Assembly: GCA_963930645.1 (NCBI GenBank)
Contig: OZ005651.1
Coordinates: forward strand, 331,967,527-332,031,526
Direction of reading: 5' to 3'
Length of the DNA: 64,000 nt
Source of the DNA: Salticus scenicus
Lineage: Eukaryota > Arthropoda > Arachnida > Araneae > Salticidae
Positions 1 to 10,699 of the stretch are shown in pieces. A program made the translations under genes and the position numbers. The notes under the pieces were generated by a model. The model had not been told where the DNA came from. It saw nothing but the letters and a program-made list of their open reading frames with translations, and did no database searches. Every line of letters begins with the position of its first letter. The first letter of the stretch is position 1.

Positions 1-28
1 GTTTCTCCAAAAGGAAGATTTATATTCT

Positions 29-739
29 GTGGTTATTAACGATGCTCCGAATCCAACTACTGATACATGGAATAACAAAAATAGGAAAGCACGCGCTATC
101 ATAAACCTTTTAATAGAGGATAATCAAATAATCCATGTCAAAAATCTCGAGACCGCTAAAGAATGCTGGAACGCATTAAAAGCTGTACATGAGCGTTCAA
201 CCCTCAGCAGTAAACTATTTTTGCTTAGAAAGCTTTACTCTACGAAATTAACTGAGGGTGGCGATATGATCGACCATTTAACGTACATTTATCAATTACG
301 AGATAAGTTAGTATCAATCGGAGAAGAAATTAACGACAAGCACCTTTCAGCCCTAATGCTCTGTTCCTTACCTCCAAGTTACGATGTTCTCATCACTGAT
401 TTAGAATCGCGAGACGAAAAAGATTTAGTACCAGAGTTTATACGCTCGAAATTGATTGATGAATTTTCTAAAAGAAAAGAAAACAAATCTGAAAATAATT
501 CCGTGTTAAAGGTTAAATTTAAACCGAAACCAGAAAATTCAAAGTTCTGCCGTTATTGTAAAAAAAAATCGCATACAATTGAAGAATGCTGGCATCTTAA
601 AAATAAAAATAAAGAAAAGACTCTGAAACAAACAAAAGCCAGCAATGCCAGATCAACTTTCAAATCTGGTATGTACTCTCAAGACAGACATAACGCGGAT
701 AGGGCTCTTATTACTGAGAGTGAAAATAAAAAAACCTAA
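29..739 (+). CDS. gag: copia-type Gag, partial at the 5' side
   Basis: Nucleocapsid/capsid precursor of the copia element; it would package the element RNA into cytoplasmic particles. The frame is already open at the window edge, so the methionine at 29 need not be the true start. Residues about 1-150 form the UBN2/copia Gag region (conserved words include ECWNALK, LFLLRKLYSTKL and LSALMLCSLP). A CX2CX4HX4C zinc knuckle follows with Cys174, Cys177, His182 and Cys187, in a Lys-rich tail. The ORF ends at 737-739 just after an A7 run (728-734). The protease continues in the +1 frame and overlaps this ORF by about 95 nt. In Drosophila copia, Gag and Pol share one frame, so a one-base indel in the A run is the simplest explanation. 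Confidence 0.88.
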   Translation: MVINDAPNPTTDTWNNKNRKARAIINLLIEDNQIIHVKNLETAKECWNALKAVHERSTLSSKLFLLRKLYSTKLTEGGDMIDHLTYIYQLRDKLVSIGEEINDKHLSALMLCSLPPSYDVLITDLESRDEKDLVPEFIRSKLIDEFSKRKENKSENNSVLKVKFKPKPENSKFCRYCKKKSHTIEECWHLKNKNKEKTLKQTKASNARSTFKSGMYSQDRHNADRALITESENKKT

Positions 740-2012
740 CGATAAAATATTCACTCTATTTATCGGTGAGAAATCTAACAATTGGTATGTAGACTCAGGT
801 TGTTCAACGCATGTATGCAATGATAGGAGTAAATTTCATGAATTTAATCATAATAATTCACGCGTAACAATCGCGAATGGACAGGAGATAGAATCCCTGG
901 GTCATGGGTCTGTGAAATTAAACACCATAAATTCCAATAACACACATAATACTATAATATTGAAAAATGTTTTATATGTACCAGAGATAGAGACAAACCT
1001 CATATCTGTAAAAGAGGCTACTGAAAATGGTTGTGTAGCAATATTTGAAAACAAATCATGCAAAATAATGCATGAAGGAGAAACATGCATTGAAGGTTAC
1101 ATTAACAACAATTTATACGAATGCAAAGTTAACTATGATACAACACACACTATAAACATGGTAAAAATATGTGAAAATACAAATTGTATTGATAAATGGC
1201 ACATTAAATTAGGCCATAGAAACATTAGTCATATAAAACAATTGGTAAACAACAACATGGCAGTTGGGATAAAACTAGACAACTGCAAACATGATAATGC
1301 ATGTGAAACTTGCATATTAACTAAATTAACGGACAATCCTTATCCAAAAAAGGCTCAGTTTAGGGCAACTAAAGCACCAGAGTTGGTACACACTGACTTG
1401 TGTGGACCAATGACAACCCCCACGGTCGGTGGAAAATACTATTTTTTAACTTTTATTGATGATTTCAGTAGATTTACAGTTATATACCTACTGAGAAAAA
1501 AGGATGAAGTTTTCACAAAATTGAGGGAATACATCGCAATGACATCAAACAAGTTCGGACGAACTTTGCATGCAATCCGCTCCGACAACGGAGGGGAGTA
1601 TACCGGGACAGAATTAAATGAATACTTAACAAAATTAGGTATAGACCACCAATTCACTGTTCCCTATTCAGCTTCTCAAAATGGAACTGCTGAACGTAAA
1701 AATCGTACTTTAGTTGAAATGGCACGTTGTTTATTAAAGGATGGCAATTTACCAAATTCTTTCTGGGGGGAGGCAATAAATACCGCAGTTTACTTGCAAA
1801 ATAGACTCCCAACATCTTCGTGTGAATTGACACCTTATGAATTATGGACAGGTCGAAAACCTGACCTATCGATGTTAAAACCATTTGGTTGTCGTGCCTA
1901 TGCATACGTACAAAAGGTACACAGGGGAAAATTAGATAATACGGCACAGGAAGGTATATTCGTAGAGTACGATAACAGAAGTAAAGGATATAGGATCTGC
2001 ACAAATGGTTAA
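645..2012 (+). pseudogene. pol: copia Pol, first part: aspartic protease and integrase, ended by a nonsense codon
   Basis: Frame +1 relative to gag. The real homology starts near 735 after the A7 run; the methionine at 645 is only the first ATG in this frame. Aspartic protease: WYVDSGCSTHVC with catalytic Asp at residue 50. GAG-pre-integrase HHCC zinc domain: residues about 185-225 (WHIKLGH ... CETC). Integrase core: Asp251 (HTDLCGP), Asp314 (SDNGGEY), Glu350 (GTAERKNRT), i.e. the D,D-35-E spacing. The ORF stops at TAA 2010-2012 inside a segment normally continuous with the next one, and the downstream RT ORF is in the same frame. A single base substitution is therefore enough to explain the break. 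Confidence 0.88.
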
Positions 2013-3821
2013 AACATAATTATTAGTCGAACCGTAAAATTTGTAGAAAATGAAAAACAAGCGATACTTAAATATGAAACATCACAAAACAATGATGAGA
2101 AAAGTGATAATAAAAATCCATCACCAAATTTGCAAATAATAGACTCAGAGATAGATGAAACTAATGATAGTGTTGTGTCAGATAATTCACAAAATACTCC
2201 ACGTAGATCACAAAGATCTAATAAAGGGGTACCACCAGATAGATTCGCATTCACATTACACAATGAAAGAATAAGTGAACCAAAATGCTGGGATGATATA
2301 ATAAGTATGGAAAACCCTGTAGAAAAGGAAAATTGGATCAATGCTACATTAGATGAAATAAATTCACTCAAGCAGAATGACACCTGGGATTTAGTTGAGG
2401 TTTCACCAGGGATGAAAATAGTAGGGTGCAAATGGGCATTCAAAGCAAAATATAACAGTCAGGGCCGTGTTAAAAAATACAAAGCTAGGCTGGTTGCAAA
2501 GGGCTTTTCACAGAAATATGGAATAGACTACGATGAGACTTTCGCCCCAGTGGCGTCTCACACAACTTTGAGAAGTTTTTTGGCAATGAGTCTTTATAAG
2601 AATTTAAGTCTTAGACATATTGATATCAAGACTGCATTTTTACACGGTAAATTGAGTGAAGATGTTTATATGCATCAGCCAGAAGGATACGTGGTATCCG
2701 GGGAAGAACATAAGGTGTGTAAATTAAAAAAGGCAATATACGGGCTAAAGCAGGCCGCGAGAGCATGGAATTTAAAATTGAATGAGTCATTACTTAACTT
2801 AGGCTTTATGCAATGTCAATTCGACAAGTGTCTTTATAAACGTAAACAAAACGATGTAACTACTTATGTACTTGTGTATGTCGATGATTTGTTAATAGCG
2901 GGGAATGATCAACAAATAAATGAAATTGTAAACAAACTAAAACAAGAATACCCGTTAACAGACTTGGGAGAAGCAAAACAATATCTTGGGATAAATATTA
3001 ATCGTCCTAATGAAAATACAATGACTCTTGATCAAACACACAAAATACAAGAACTTATAGTCAAATACGGTTTAGAAAATTCAAAACCTACAGACACTCC
3101 TATGGACACAGGTTACATAAAATTAAATGACGAAGAAAACCTTTTACCAGAAAATACACAATATAGACAGGCTGTAGGCGCATTGTTATATATTTCAACC
3201 GTGTCACGTCCGGATATTAGCGCCGCGGTAAATATTTTGAGTAGAAGAAATGAGCGCCCAAGAGCAAAAGATTGGGAAGCGGTAAAAAGATTAATGAGAT
3301 ATATAAAAAGTACAATTAATCTTAAATTGACATATAATAATATTGAAGAGCCTGTCTTGAGGGTATATGCAGATTCCGACTGGGGAAACGATCCCAGTGA
3401 TCGTAAGTCTACAACAGGAAATTTGTTCTGCATAGGAGCAAATACTGTATACTGGACAAGCAAAAAACAAAAATCTGTATCAATGTCATCAGCGGAAGCG
3501 GAATATATTTCTGCAGCAAGTGCCGCGCAAGAAGTAAAATGGCTTATAAACCTTTTTGAAGAAATTGATATGCAACAAAATTGTCCTATTACACTCTATG
3601 AAGACAATCTTTCGTGCATCAAATTGGCCGAAAATGACAAGTTTCCACAGAAAACTAAGCACATCGAGCTAAGGTACCATCTGATTCGAGACCTTGTTGA
3701 GCAGGGCACAATAAAGATTGAGTATGTAAGTACGGAAAATATGATCGCCGATGTGCTCACCAAGCCTCTGCCGAGACATTCTTTTCGAAAATTGCGAATT
3801 TCCTTGTTGAACTGTGATTAA
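2013..3821 (+). pseudogene. pol: copia Pol, second part: reverse transcriptase and RNase H
   Basis: Same frame as the protease-integrase part, separated from it only by the stop at 2010-2012. The first methionine after the stop is at 2130; numbering below is from there. A serine/acid-rich linker is followed by the copia RT (RVT_2): NDTWDLVE, KWAFKAKYN, KARLVAKGFSQ, DYDETFAPVA, AFLHG and the catalytic YVDD at residues 250-253 (Asp252, Asp253). RNase H follows with YADSDW (Asp near 415), KSTTG, SSAEAEY, EDN and the terminal KHIELRYHLIRD motif. The end at 3821 lies 23 bp before the LTR, as in copia elements. No damage is visible within RT/RNase H itself. Confidence 0.9.
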
Positions 3822-3844
3822 ATGTCATCGAGTTTACGCAGGGG

Positions 3845-4126
3845 TGTTGGTGAGAAATAAACTCAAAATGACATTCTTTCAATAATTACAAAAACTTTCT
3901 TTTTCATATTATTCTAAAAACATTTCATTTGACTCTTTTATTTCTTCATGCATATATACATCTACATTGGGGCGACGCTGTGACGCATTTGTTCTGATTG
4001 GCCGTCTGTGTTTCTATGTACATGTAATGATGTATGTTCGTTTTTTTTCTCCTTCTTCGATGTTCAGTTTTATAATAAAAATGTGATTAAAAGGAACACA
4101 TGTGGGTTCTTCTTTTTATTCCCACA
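3845..4126 (+). repeat. right LTR of the copia element
   Basis: Begins TGTTGG directly after a GGGG-containing purine stretch (polypurine tract, about 3836-3844) and 23 bp after the pol stop. It ends CCCACA before an AT-dinucleotide run, giving a TG...CA unit of about 282 bp. AATAAA lies at 4074-4079 as a possible polyadenylation signal. The left LTR is outside the window, so the right boundary is inferred from the TG/CA rule only. Confidence 0.65.
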
Positions 4127-5199
4127 ATATATATATATTTTCCTATTCATAAACCAAGCTAAAGAAGGCTGGTTTAATTCAATTAAAACCATTACTTAAT
4201 TTATTTCAAATTATATATTTTAAACAGCATCAGTCAACTCAAATGATAGTTCCTGAAACTCCAACTGATTTATTTTCATTTACGAAATACAACATCTTGA
4301 TACTGAAAGCTGAAATAAAAGAGGATACTCACAAACAAGGTGAGTGCATTTTACTTACCTTATAAACCTTGAACTATTTTTATAAAATATATAAGAATAA
4401 GTAAATTGAAATATTTGTCAATAATACTTTTGTCAATTGTAATAATAATTTCTTTGTTGCTTTATGTCAGTTGAATATCATGCTAATAGAAGTTTTCTAT
4501 CTTAACTTCACTTCTTCTAGCTGTTATTTCAAGAAAACTGCTTTGCAGTATCTATGGTCATGTATGAAATAACTATATTACACTGCAAATAAGTTAAGTT
4601 AAATTTTTTCTTCTGTTTGTTTTCCTTTTTATTAGCTAGTGTATTTCCATACTCTGCAAAAGGGTGTTTACTTTTTTTCCAGATAATAATTGCCAAAGCT
4701 TTGTTCAAATGTAATAAGAAAGAAGATAACTTACTTTTTTATCAGAGATTCTTTTCTGATAAATTCTACATAATCAGAATAATCAATTTTATTATTTATA
4801 CCGATTCTTATAGATATTTTCACACCCACAAAAGGTCACTTGATGTAGGGTAAAGTACACAACAACAAATTTATATTAAACTTGAGAAATATAGTATTAA
4901 TATTTTACTTAAATTTGAAGTATGTTGACAAATGAAGTGCAGATAAACCAGCAGTTCTCCAATTACTTAAACCACCAAGGTAGGAATGAGTAGATGAAGG
5001 TAACTTGTGTTCAGTGCATAGAAAATCGAGTTTATATTAGTGTTCAAGCTGACAGATTATTTTAACTGAATTAAAGTTGAAAATATTCATTATTTGAACA
5101 ATTTTTTTTTTTTTTTTTTTTAATAGCTAATCTTCAGTTTAACATTATGGAAAAAACTGCATAAAAATATGTAAAAAATTATGTTCTTATGACTACAAT
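4127..5199. other. non-coding, AT-rich
   Basis: No ORF with recognisable homology. Contains an AT run beside the copia LTR and a poly(T) tract at about 5102-5121. The short ORFs are AT-rich and without motifs. Confidence 0.5.
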
Positions 5200-5435
5200 C
5201 GAAAAATTCAGCGATGGTCTTATCGATGAAATATCAAAATTCAAATATCTTGAAGTTCGTATGCAGAAAGTTCTGGGTTCAATTACCAGTCGTTTGGAAT
5301 TTTCTGTATTTTTCTCCGAAACTCGCTTTAAGATGAGCTAGGAACCCCTTAGAATGATTTCTCATGGAGGGTACACCATTTAAGCCTAGGACCCTCCTTC
5401 AGTTAACTGGCCTTAAACCCAACACTAGACATCAT
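5200..5435 (+). mobile_element. tRNA-derived SINE copy
   Basis: A pol III B-box-like GGTTCAATTACC near 5277 is followed by the body shared with three other loci in the window: CTCCGAAACTCGC, then GAGCTAGGAACCCCTTAGA, then GGAGGGTAC, then GGCCTTAAA. The 63.9-kb copy is in the same orientation; those at 29.7 and 59.6 kb are reversed. The A box and tRNA part (about 5200-5275) are degenerate. The family has no coding capacity and would depend on LINE machinery. Confidence 0.65.
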
Positions 5436-5899
5436 CAGAATTTAAATTTAATTCTCTCTTTTTTTTTTTTTTTTTTTTTTTTTAACTATGCGCATTATAT
5501 CTTTACATCTTTTAATAAAAAAGATTTTGAATGTTATATCTATATTTCTTATCATAAAACAGATGTGCGGTCGAGGGACCCCCGTCAGGAACAAAGTTCC
5601 TTACGCCTTTTCTCCAATTCTGAATTTGATTTGATGTAGAGATCTAGATTGTTATTATTTATTTATCTCGTTGTTGGCACCAATAGCATGCTTGACATGA
5701 AAGCTAATTAAGCTTAAAACTAAAAATAGCAGAAAAGCTTTAGTATGACTCTTTTGGTGAAATTTGGCGCTGAAGTAACTCTGACTTTTCTCGCCAAGGT
5801 CTTTACTAGCGCAATTATGATATCTGCATTTTATTTTTTTAAAAACAATTTATTGCAAAAATTTAATGTCGCAGAAACATTAATCACATAAATTATTTA

Positions 5900-6575
5900 A
5901 AAGCAGTGTGTATTTCTGTTATAGCACTGTCTTATATATCAAGTTTCGTACATTTTTATGCCATAAAAGTTGAGATATAGCCTTCCTATTATCGAAGAAA
6001 TTTCCAGTACAGCAGCTCCATCTGTTGGCCTATAAGCATGTAACTTGAATCAGCATAATGTCTCATAATGGCCTTTTCTCATATCAAGTTTTGTCTGATT
6101 ATACGCCATTGAACCTGAGATATAGCCTTTCCTTAAATTGCAGTAATCAGTGTGCGGCAGTGCCAACTGTTGAGCGGTTGACATCAAAAGTTGGTAGAAA
6201 CTAATTTATTTGAATGTACATTTGCAAATCAATTTTTATGTAATTCTGTGCAGTAGTTCCTAAGATATAGCCTTCCCTTAAATTGTGGAAATCGCTTATA
6301 TAGCAGTGCCACCTGTTGGCCAATAAGCATTCAAAATGAATCAGCATAATGTTTCATGATGACCATCTTATGTATCAAGTTTTGTCTGATTATACGCCAT
6401 AGAACCTGAGATATAGCCTTTCCTTAAATTGCAGAAATCGCTGTGCGGCAGCGCCACCTGCTGAGAGGTTGACACCAAATGTTGGTAGAAAAGTTTGTCT
6501 CATGACCTTACGTATCAAGTTTTGTTTTATTATACGCAATAGAACCTGAGATATAGCGTAATGCATTTTTGTTAC
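5900..6575 (+). repeat. tandem array, about 145-bp unit, 4-5 units
   Basis: The landmark GAGATATAGCC recurs at 5972, 6117, 6262, 6408 and 6548 (steps 145, 145, 146, 140). Each unit also carries a version of AGCGCCACCTGTTGG, of ATCAAGTTTTGTCTGATTATACGCC and of GACACCAAAAGTTGGTAG. The same unit forms the array at 27.1-27.6 kb. No coding capacity. Confidence 0.8.
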
Positions 6576-7096
6576 GTGACGACTTCTGACAGTTAGGTCC
6601 TACTGCAATCTACGTTAAGGAACTCCGTACCAAAAAGAAATAAAATAAGCCTTAATCAAGAAATTATATTGGAATTTAGATACTCATGAGTACTATTATA
6701 TCAATGCAGATTAGGAAAAAAAAACATGTTTCTCACTTTAAGAGCTTAATATTAGATAAATTAATTTTTATTTTATTTTTTAATTTTCTGATCCAATTTA
6801 AAGAAAACGAAGTAGACATAATGCATTTAAAGTTAATTTAGCTGGAACCCGTCGAATTCGACGATCACTTTATTGACCGTAATATTTCAAAAATCGTCGC
6901 ATCGTTATTGAAATGTATTTCAAGTTGAAACATTTTATATAATTTACGACATTTCACTTAAAAAAAAGAAATTCGGAAAAATGCTTATAAATAGAAATAC
7001 ATCACTTTCTGCAAAGTACTGTCAGTGTGACATTAAACTGACTCCAAATAAACAGTTGCTATCTTTTATTTTCTATTTTGTGTAATACCAAGACTA
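6571..7096 (+). repeat. possible solo LTR
   Basis: The 145-bp array stops abruptly at a sequence starting TGTTACGTGACG. About 520 bp later there is an AATAAA signal, a T-rich stretch and the ending ACTACA. TG...CA ends plus a polyadenylation signal fit an LTR, but no target duplication is evident and no second LTR is present. Confidence 0.25.
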
Positions 7097-8001
7097 CATG
7101 TTAGCTGACCCACCCGGCGCACAGTGGATCGAACAATGTTAAAATACGAACATAGGCCCAAAAATCAACCTCTAAATAACTGATATTTTGCAGTGAAATA
7201 ATTTAAAAGAATGTCTAAAAAATACAAATATATGGTTATTTCTTCAATTACACGAAGTTTTGTTGTATATAAATAAGTTCAAAACGAAAACTTTCAGAAA
7301 TAAGATTTTTCGATGAATTTCAGTGACTTTATTTGAATAGCCATCAAGTGGCACTTAAGATAACTATGAAAAAATACGAAATAAAAATACTTTCAATAAT
7401 GTCCTAATAAAAGTTTAAGGTACTTCTGCCAACATTTTGTTGGTTTTTTATGTTGTGATTCACGCATGAAATGTGAATATGAAATTAACAACAAAATTAA
7501 ATTTATAAGTTATGTAACTTTTTTTGTCCAAAATTGTCCAAAATTTCAAACACAGTTTACTACTCCCAAAAGTATACATTTTAATCTGTGAAAAGGATTT
7601 TCGCCACAAATCGCCACTTTTAGAGAAAAATAAATTTTTATTCTGTCTACCCCCAAATTATCAATCGAGAAATTTATCTGAATAACTGTATTCATTAACG
7701 ACAGAAAATATATTAAAATTTTTATAGTGAAAATATTATAGAATTTAGATGATTAAAACAAATTTAATGAATCAGAAATTACTTCTTATTTTTTTTTTAA
7801 ATATTTAATAAAATAATTAATTTTACTTTAATGGTACTGAAAAGTACCGTTGGACCCAAAAATGGGGGGAAATGTAAATGATTGGCGTGATATGTCATAA
7901 AATGTTAAAATTAAGTAAATGTTTAACGTTAAATAGTTAAATGTTAAAATTAAATAATGTACGATTAAAGTAAACGATTTAAACGATTTACGTATTACGA
8001 T
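7097..8001. other. non-coding, AT-rich
   Basis: Holds a short GC-richer patch at about 7110-7132 (CCGGCGCACAGTGGATCG) whose reverse complement resembles the start of the 261-bp array at 34.16 kb. Otherwise nothing recognisable. Confidence 0.4.
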
Positions 8002-8368
8002 TTAAAGTAAAAGTTCCTGTATTTCTGGAAAATGTTCCTTCATTTGCACATTTCTTTTTTTCGTTCTCATGCTTGAAATCATGGGGTAAGATGTTAATAA
8101 CAAGTGATGTAGCAAATCTTCGTTAAACGCTCTTCGATTTTTCTCGTGCGTATTTCTCGTGTTTTCTCTGTATTTACGAAACTCTTTATTTAGGGCTTCT
8201 TCTTCTGACAATTGTCCAATTGGAATAGAAAAATATTCTATTATGTCTTTTCCATGAATCAATAGTTTGTGAACTGAAGCTGGCATATAGTACCACACAT
8301 ATTTTGAGACACATTGTTTCGCTGTTTCCAGTGCAAATTTTCCAAATTTGTCTTCCAAAATTGTCCTC
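8002..8368 (-). pseudogene. terminal exon or fragment of an unassigned protein, probably repeat-associated
   Basis: The minus-strand frame is open from a good splice-acceptor candidate (pyrimidine-rich stretch ending TTTTTAG, AG at 8370-8369) to the TAA at 8002. It gives about 120 residues, rich in charged residues and plainly coding-like: MPASVHKLLIHGKDII, PIGQLSEEEALNKEFR, RAFNEDLLHHLLLTS, then a basic stretch and EIQELLL at the end. The organisation recalls a C-terminal domain I associate with uncharacterised, repetitive arthropod proteins (memory, unverified). No catalytic motif is visible. The open frame extends upstream to 8424, but that part overlaps the presumed intron. No companion exon was found nearby. 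Confidence 0.45.
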
Positions 8369-8424
8369 CTAAAAATAACAGAACCTAGAAACAACTTTTT
8401 AAAATTTCTTTGATAAGAATTCAC

Positions 8425-9287
8425 TTTATTTGCTTATTTGTTTAAAAATTATTTCAGATAGCAAAATAAAACAAATAAAAAATCCAGTTCAATTAAAAAA
8501 AAATCATTAATTATTGATCGCTTGCCTTCCATAAATCTTTAGTAAAATAAAGACAAAAGTGATTTTTTTCATAGAGTTTGTCAGTAAATGCCTGCATGAG
8601 TTTTCTATTGAAAAACTACATAAAAAAAAAGAAAAGAATACAGGAGCAGTAATTTAATGATATATTTATCATTGTGTGCTAAATTAATTGTGTTACAAAT
8701 ATAGATTTTCTTCCCGAAATTTTTATTTATTTTCTTTTATTCTCTTCTTTTATACAACATTTGTTTCTTTACCAGGTATGTTTCTAAATACCTATTTGCA
8801 GCAGAAAAGTATGATACCGCTTAACCCCTTTATTAAACCATTTTTTCCTCAAAAGGCACATTAAACTATTTTCACGAATAAAATTTGATGTAAAGTAAAA
8901 AATTCATTTAGCCTATTAGAAATAATTAATTTTACTTTTGGTATCTTATTCTCTTAGTCAATCGCATACTTCTCACAACCCATCGTATTAGCATAATCAG
9001 GATTGTCACAAACAACTACTTTTTAATTTTTTTCCCACTAGAATTATCAAAATAATTTTCATACTGATGTTTTTTCCAGAAAAATGATACACAGGAATCA
9101 TTATTTTAAAAAATTGGTGCCAGGTGAATAAAACGATAACGAATTTGGTGGGGAAAATATTCCCTCGGCCTTATAAAGGGTTTAAAAAAAACATGGAATC
9201 GCTTTAACAATCATACATATATACATATTTAAATCGAAATGTGACAAAAAACATCATACATAGATAATAATAATACCATAACATTCC
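8425..9287. other. non-coding, AT-rich
   Basis: No supported gene or repeat. Would contain the intron upstream of the minus-strand exon if that exon is real. Confidence 0.4.
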
Positions 9288-9377
9288 TACACACAGAAAA
9301 ATAAGTTGGTCACAGTGACCTGGCAAAATGCTCAACTGACAATACAGAATTGACTAACCAAAATCGCTGACTAGCCA

Positions 9378-9581
9378 AAAAGTGTACTTGCTGAACTAGT
9401 CTCCAAAACTGAAAAGTGTACTTGCTGAACTAGTCTTCAAAACTAAAAAGTGTACTTGCTGAACTAGTCACCAAATCTGAAAAGTGTACTTGTTGAACTA
9501 GTCTCTAAAACTAAAAAGTGTACTTGCTGAACTAGTCACCAAAACTGAAAAGTGTACTTGCTGAACTAGTCATCAAAACAC
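9378..9581 (+). repeat. 34-bp tandem repeat, 6 units
   Basis: Six successive units of AAAAGTGTACTTGCTGAACT followed by AGTC, a variable dinucleotide and CAAAACTG. The paralogous array in copy B (54313-54482) has five units, so the array changes length between copies. Confidence 0.9.
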
Positions 9582-9943
9582 TACTCCAGACTAGGAAGGT
9601 TAATATTATCAAACAAAGATGGCTAGTCCACAATCAAAACTATCTGACCAGTAAGATTAGTCATCAACCACTTTACCAGACAAGGCAAGTTAGTCATCAA
9701 TTGCATTTATCAGACAAGGCAAGTTAGTCAGAATCTACACTTGATTCAGAAGGTTAGTCAGCAGCCACCAGGTATCTGACTAAGCAAGCGAGTCAGTTTT
9801 TAATGAATATTTGAAGAGGCAAGTTAATCAAGACTATTTGCCTGACTAGCATGTCTGATAACATATGAAGAGGGAAACTAGTCTTTATTTGACAAAGCTG
9901 TCTAATAATACTTGAAGAGGAAGATTAATCCAATATATATGTA

Positions 9944-10227
9944 CAGTTGAACCTCGAAAATCCGGAATCGGCGGGACCGCGGTGATTCCGGATTTTAAAG
10001 ATTTATTAAAAATTAATTTTTACGACATAATTACATAAAAAATGCAATTTTTACGCTAGTGAAAATAAACGACGATCGAATTAGAGAATTAAATTACAAA
10101 ATAGAAATACAATAGATTTAATTTAGAATTAAAATATAAACACATTAAACTAAAAATGTTATAGACAATAAACTATTTATTTATTAAAAAATACTCAAAT
10201 AAAACTATAAAAAACAAAGTAATTTGT

Positions 10228-10267
<40 letters not shown>

Positions 10268-10561
10268 CAGCAATTTAAAGCTGATTTTTTGCAATTTAAA
10301 GGTAATGTGATTTTTTTTTTTATTATTATTATTCCGTTTTTAACTTACCTATTTTCAAAAAATAAATTCTTTAATTAACAATCAAGTAGTATAAAAATAT
10401 GTAAAATTATGACTATGTATTCAGTGTTCAATAAAAAAGATTTTTTGGATTCCACAAGAAATGTGGAAATAAGGTACATCAAAATCTTATTTTAAAAATA
10501 AAAAGTACAACCGGAAAAATGTCCGGATTTTAGAGATTTCCGGGTTTTCAAGATTCAACTG
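9944..10561 (+). mobile_element. pogo/Tigger-like MITE nested in copy A
   Basis: Left end CAGTTGAACCTCGAAAATCC; right end, read on the other strand, CAGTTGAATCTTGAAAACCC. These are imperfect TIRs of the type found in Tigger/pogo elements, inserted in a TA-dinucleotide run. The 618 bp interior is AT-rich with a poly(T) run near 10230-10260 and has no transposase. The outer element resumes after the right TIR, which shows nesting. Confidence 0.7.
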
Positions 10562-10699
10562 CATATATATATATATATGACTAACCTGTCTCATAATATT
10601 TGAGCCAGATTAATCTAAATTTTTATTAAAATCCCCCATATTTCATGATGAAGAGATTCCATGCTTGTTTGCAGGGGGCCTTTTAAAAAGCATTGTTAT

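Larger units (their letters stand above)
1..4126 (+). mobile_element. Ty1/copia LTR retrotransposon, left end outside the window
   Basis: The order gag, protease, integrase, reverse transcriptase, RNase H, LTR is that of Ty1/copia (integrase before RT), as opposed to gypsy or BEL/Pao. The 5' LTR and the first part of gag lie left of base 1. Two lesions are visible: gag and pol are in different frames, meeting at the A7 run 728-734, and pol has an in-frame TAA at 2010-2012. Otherwise the reading frame is open for about 3.8 kb, so this is a fairly young but probably dead copy. Classification is secure; whether the gag/pol frame change is a mutation or programmed is not. Confidence 0.93.
9288..10690 (+). 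mobile_element. long interspersed non-autonomous element, copy A
   Basis: Starts TACACACAGAAAAATAAG and is collinear with copy B at 54223. Both have the same opening, a 34-bp tandem array, a stretch rich in CTGACTAG/TTAGTCA words, and the same nested pogo-like MITE. The start motif is the exact reverse complement of the terminal ATTTTTCTGTGTGTA of copies C and D (34143, 61129). It is therefore likely a terminal inverted repeat of one family. The right end of copy A is not certain: element-like GACTAAC words reappear after the MITE to about 10620, and a degenerate TGTGTGTA end may lie near 11570. No ORF. Confidence 0.6.

Noticed and set aside
902..3463. Minus-strand ORFs inside copia pol
   Set aside because: Antisense shadows of the plus-strand polyprotein.
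10231..10262. Long homopolymer tracts here and at many other places (A, T, C and G runs)
   Set aside because: Common in this genome and prone to assembly error; not treated as features by themselves.
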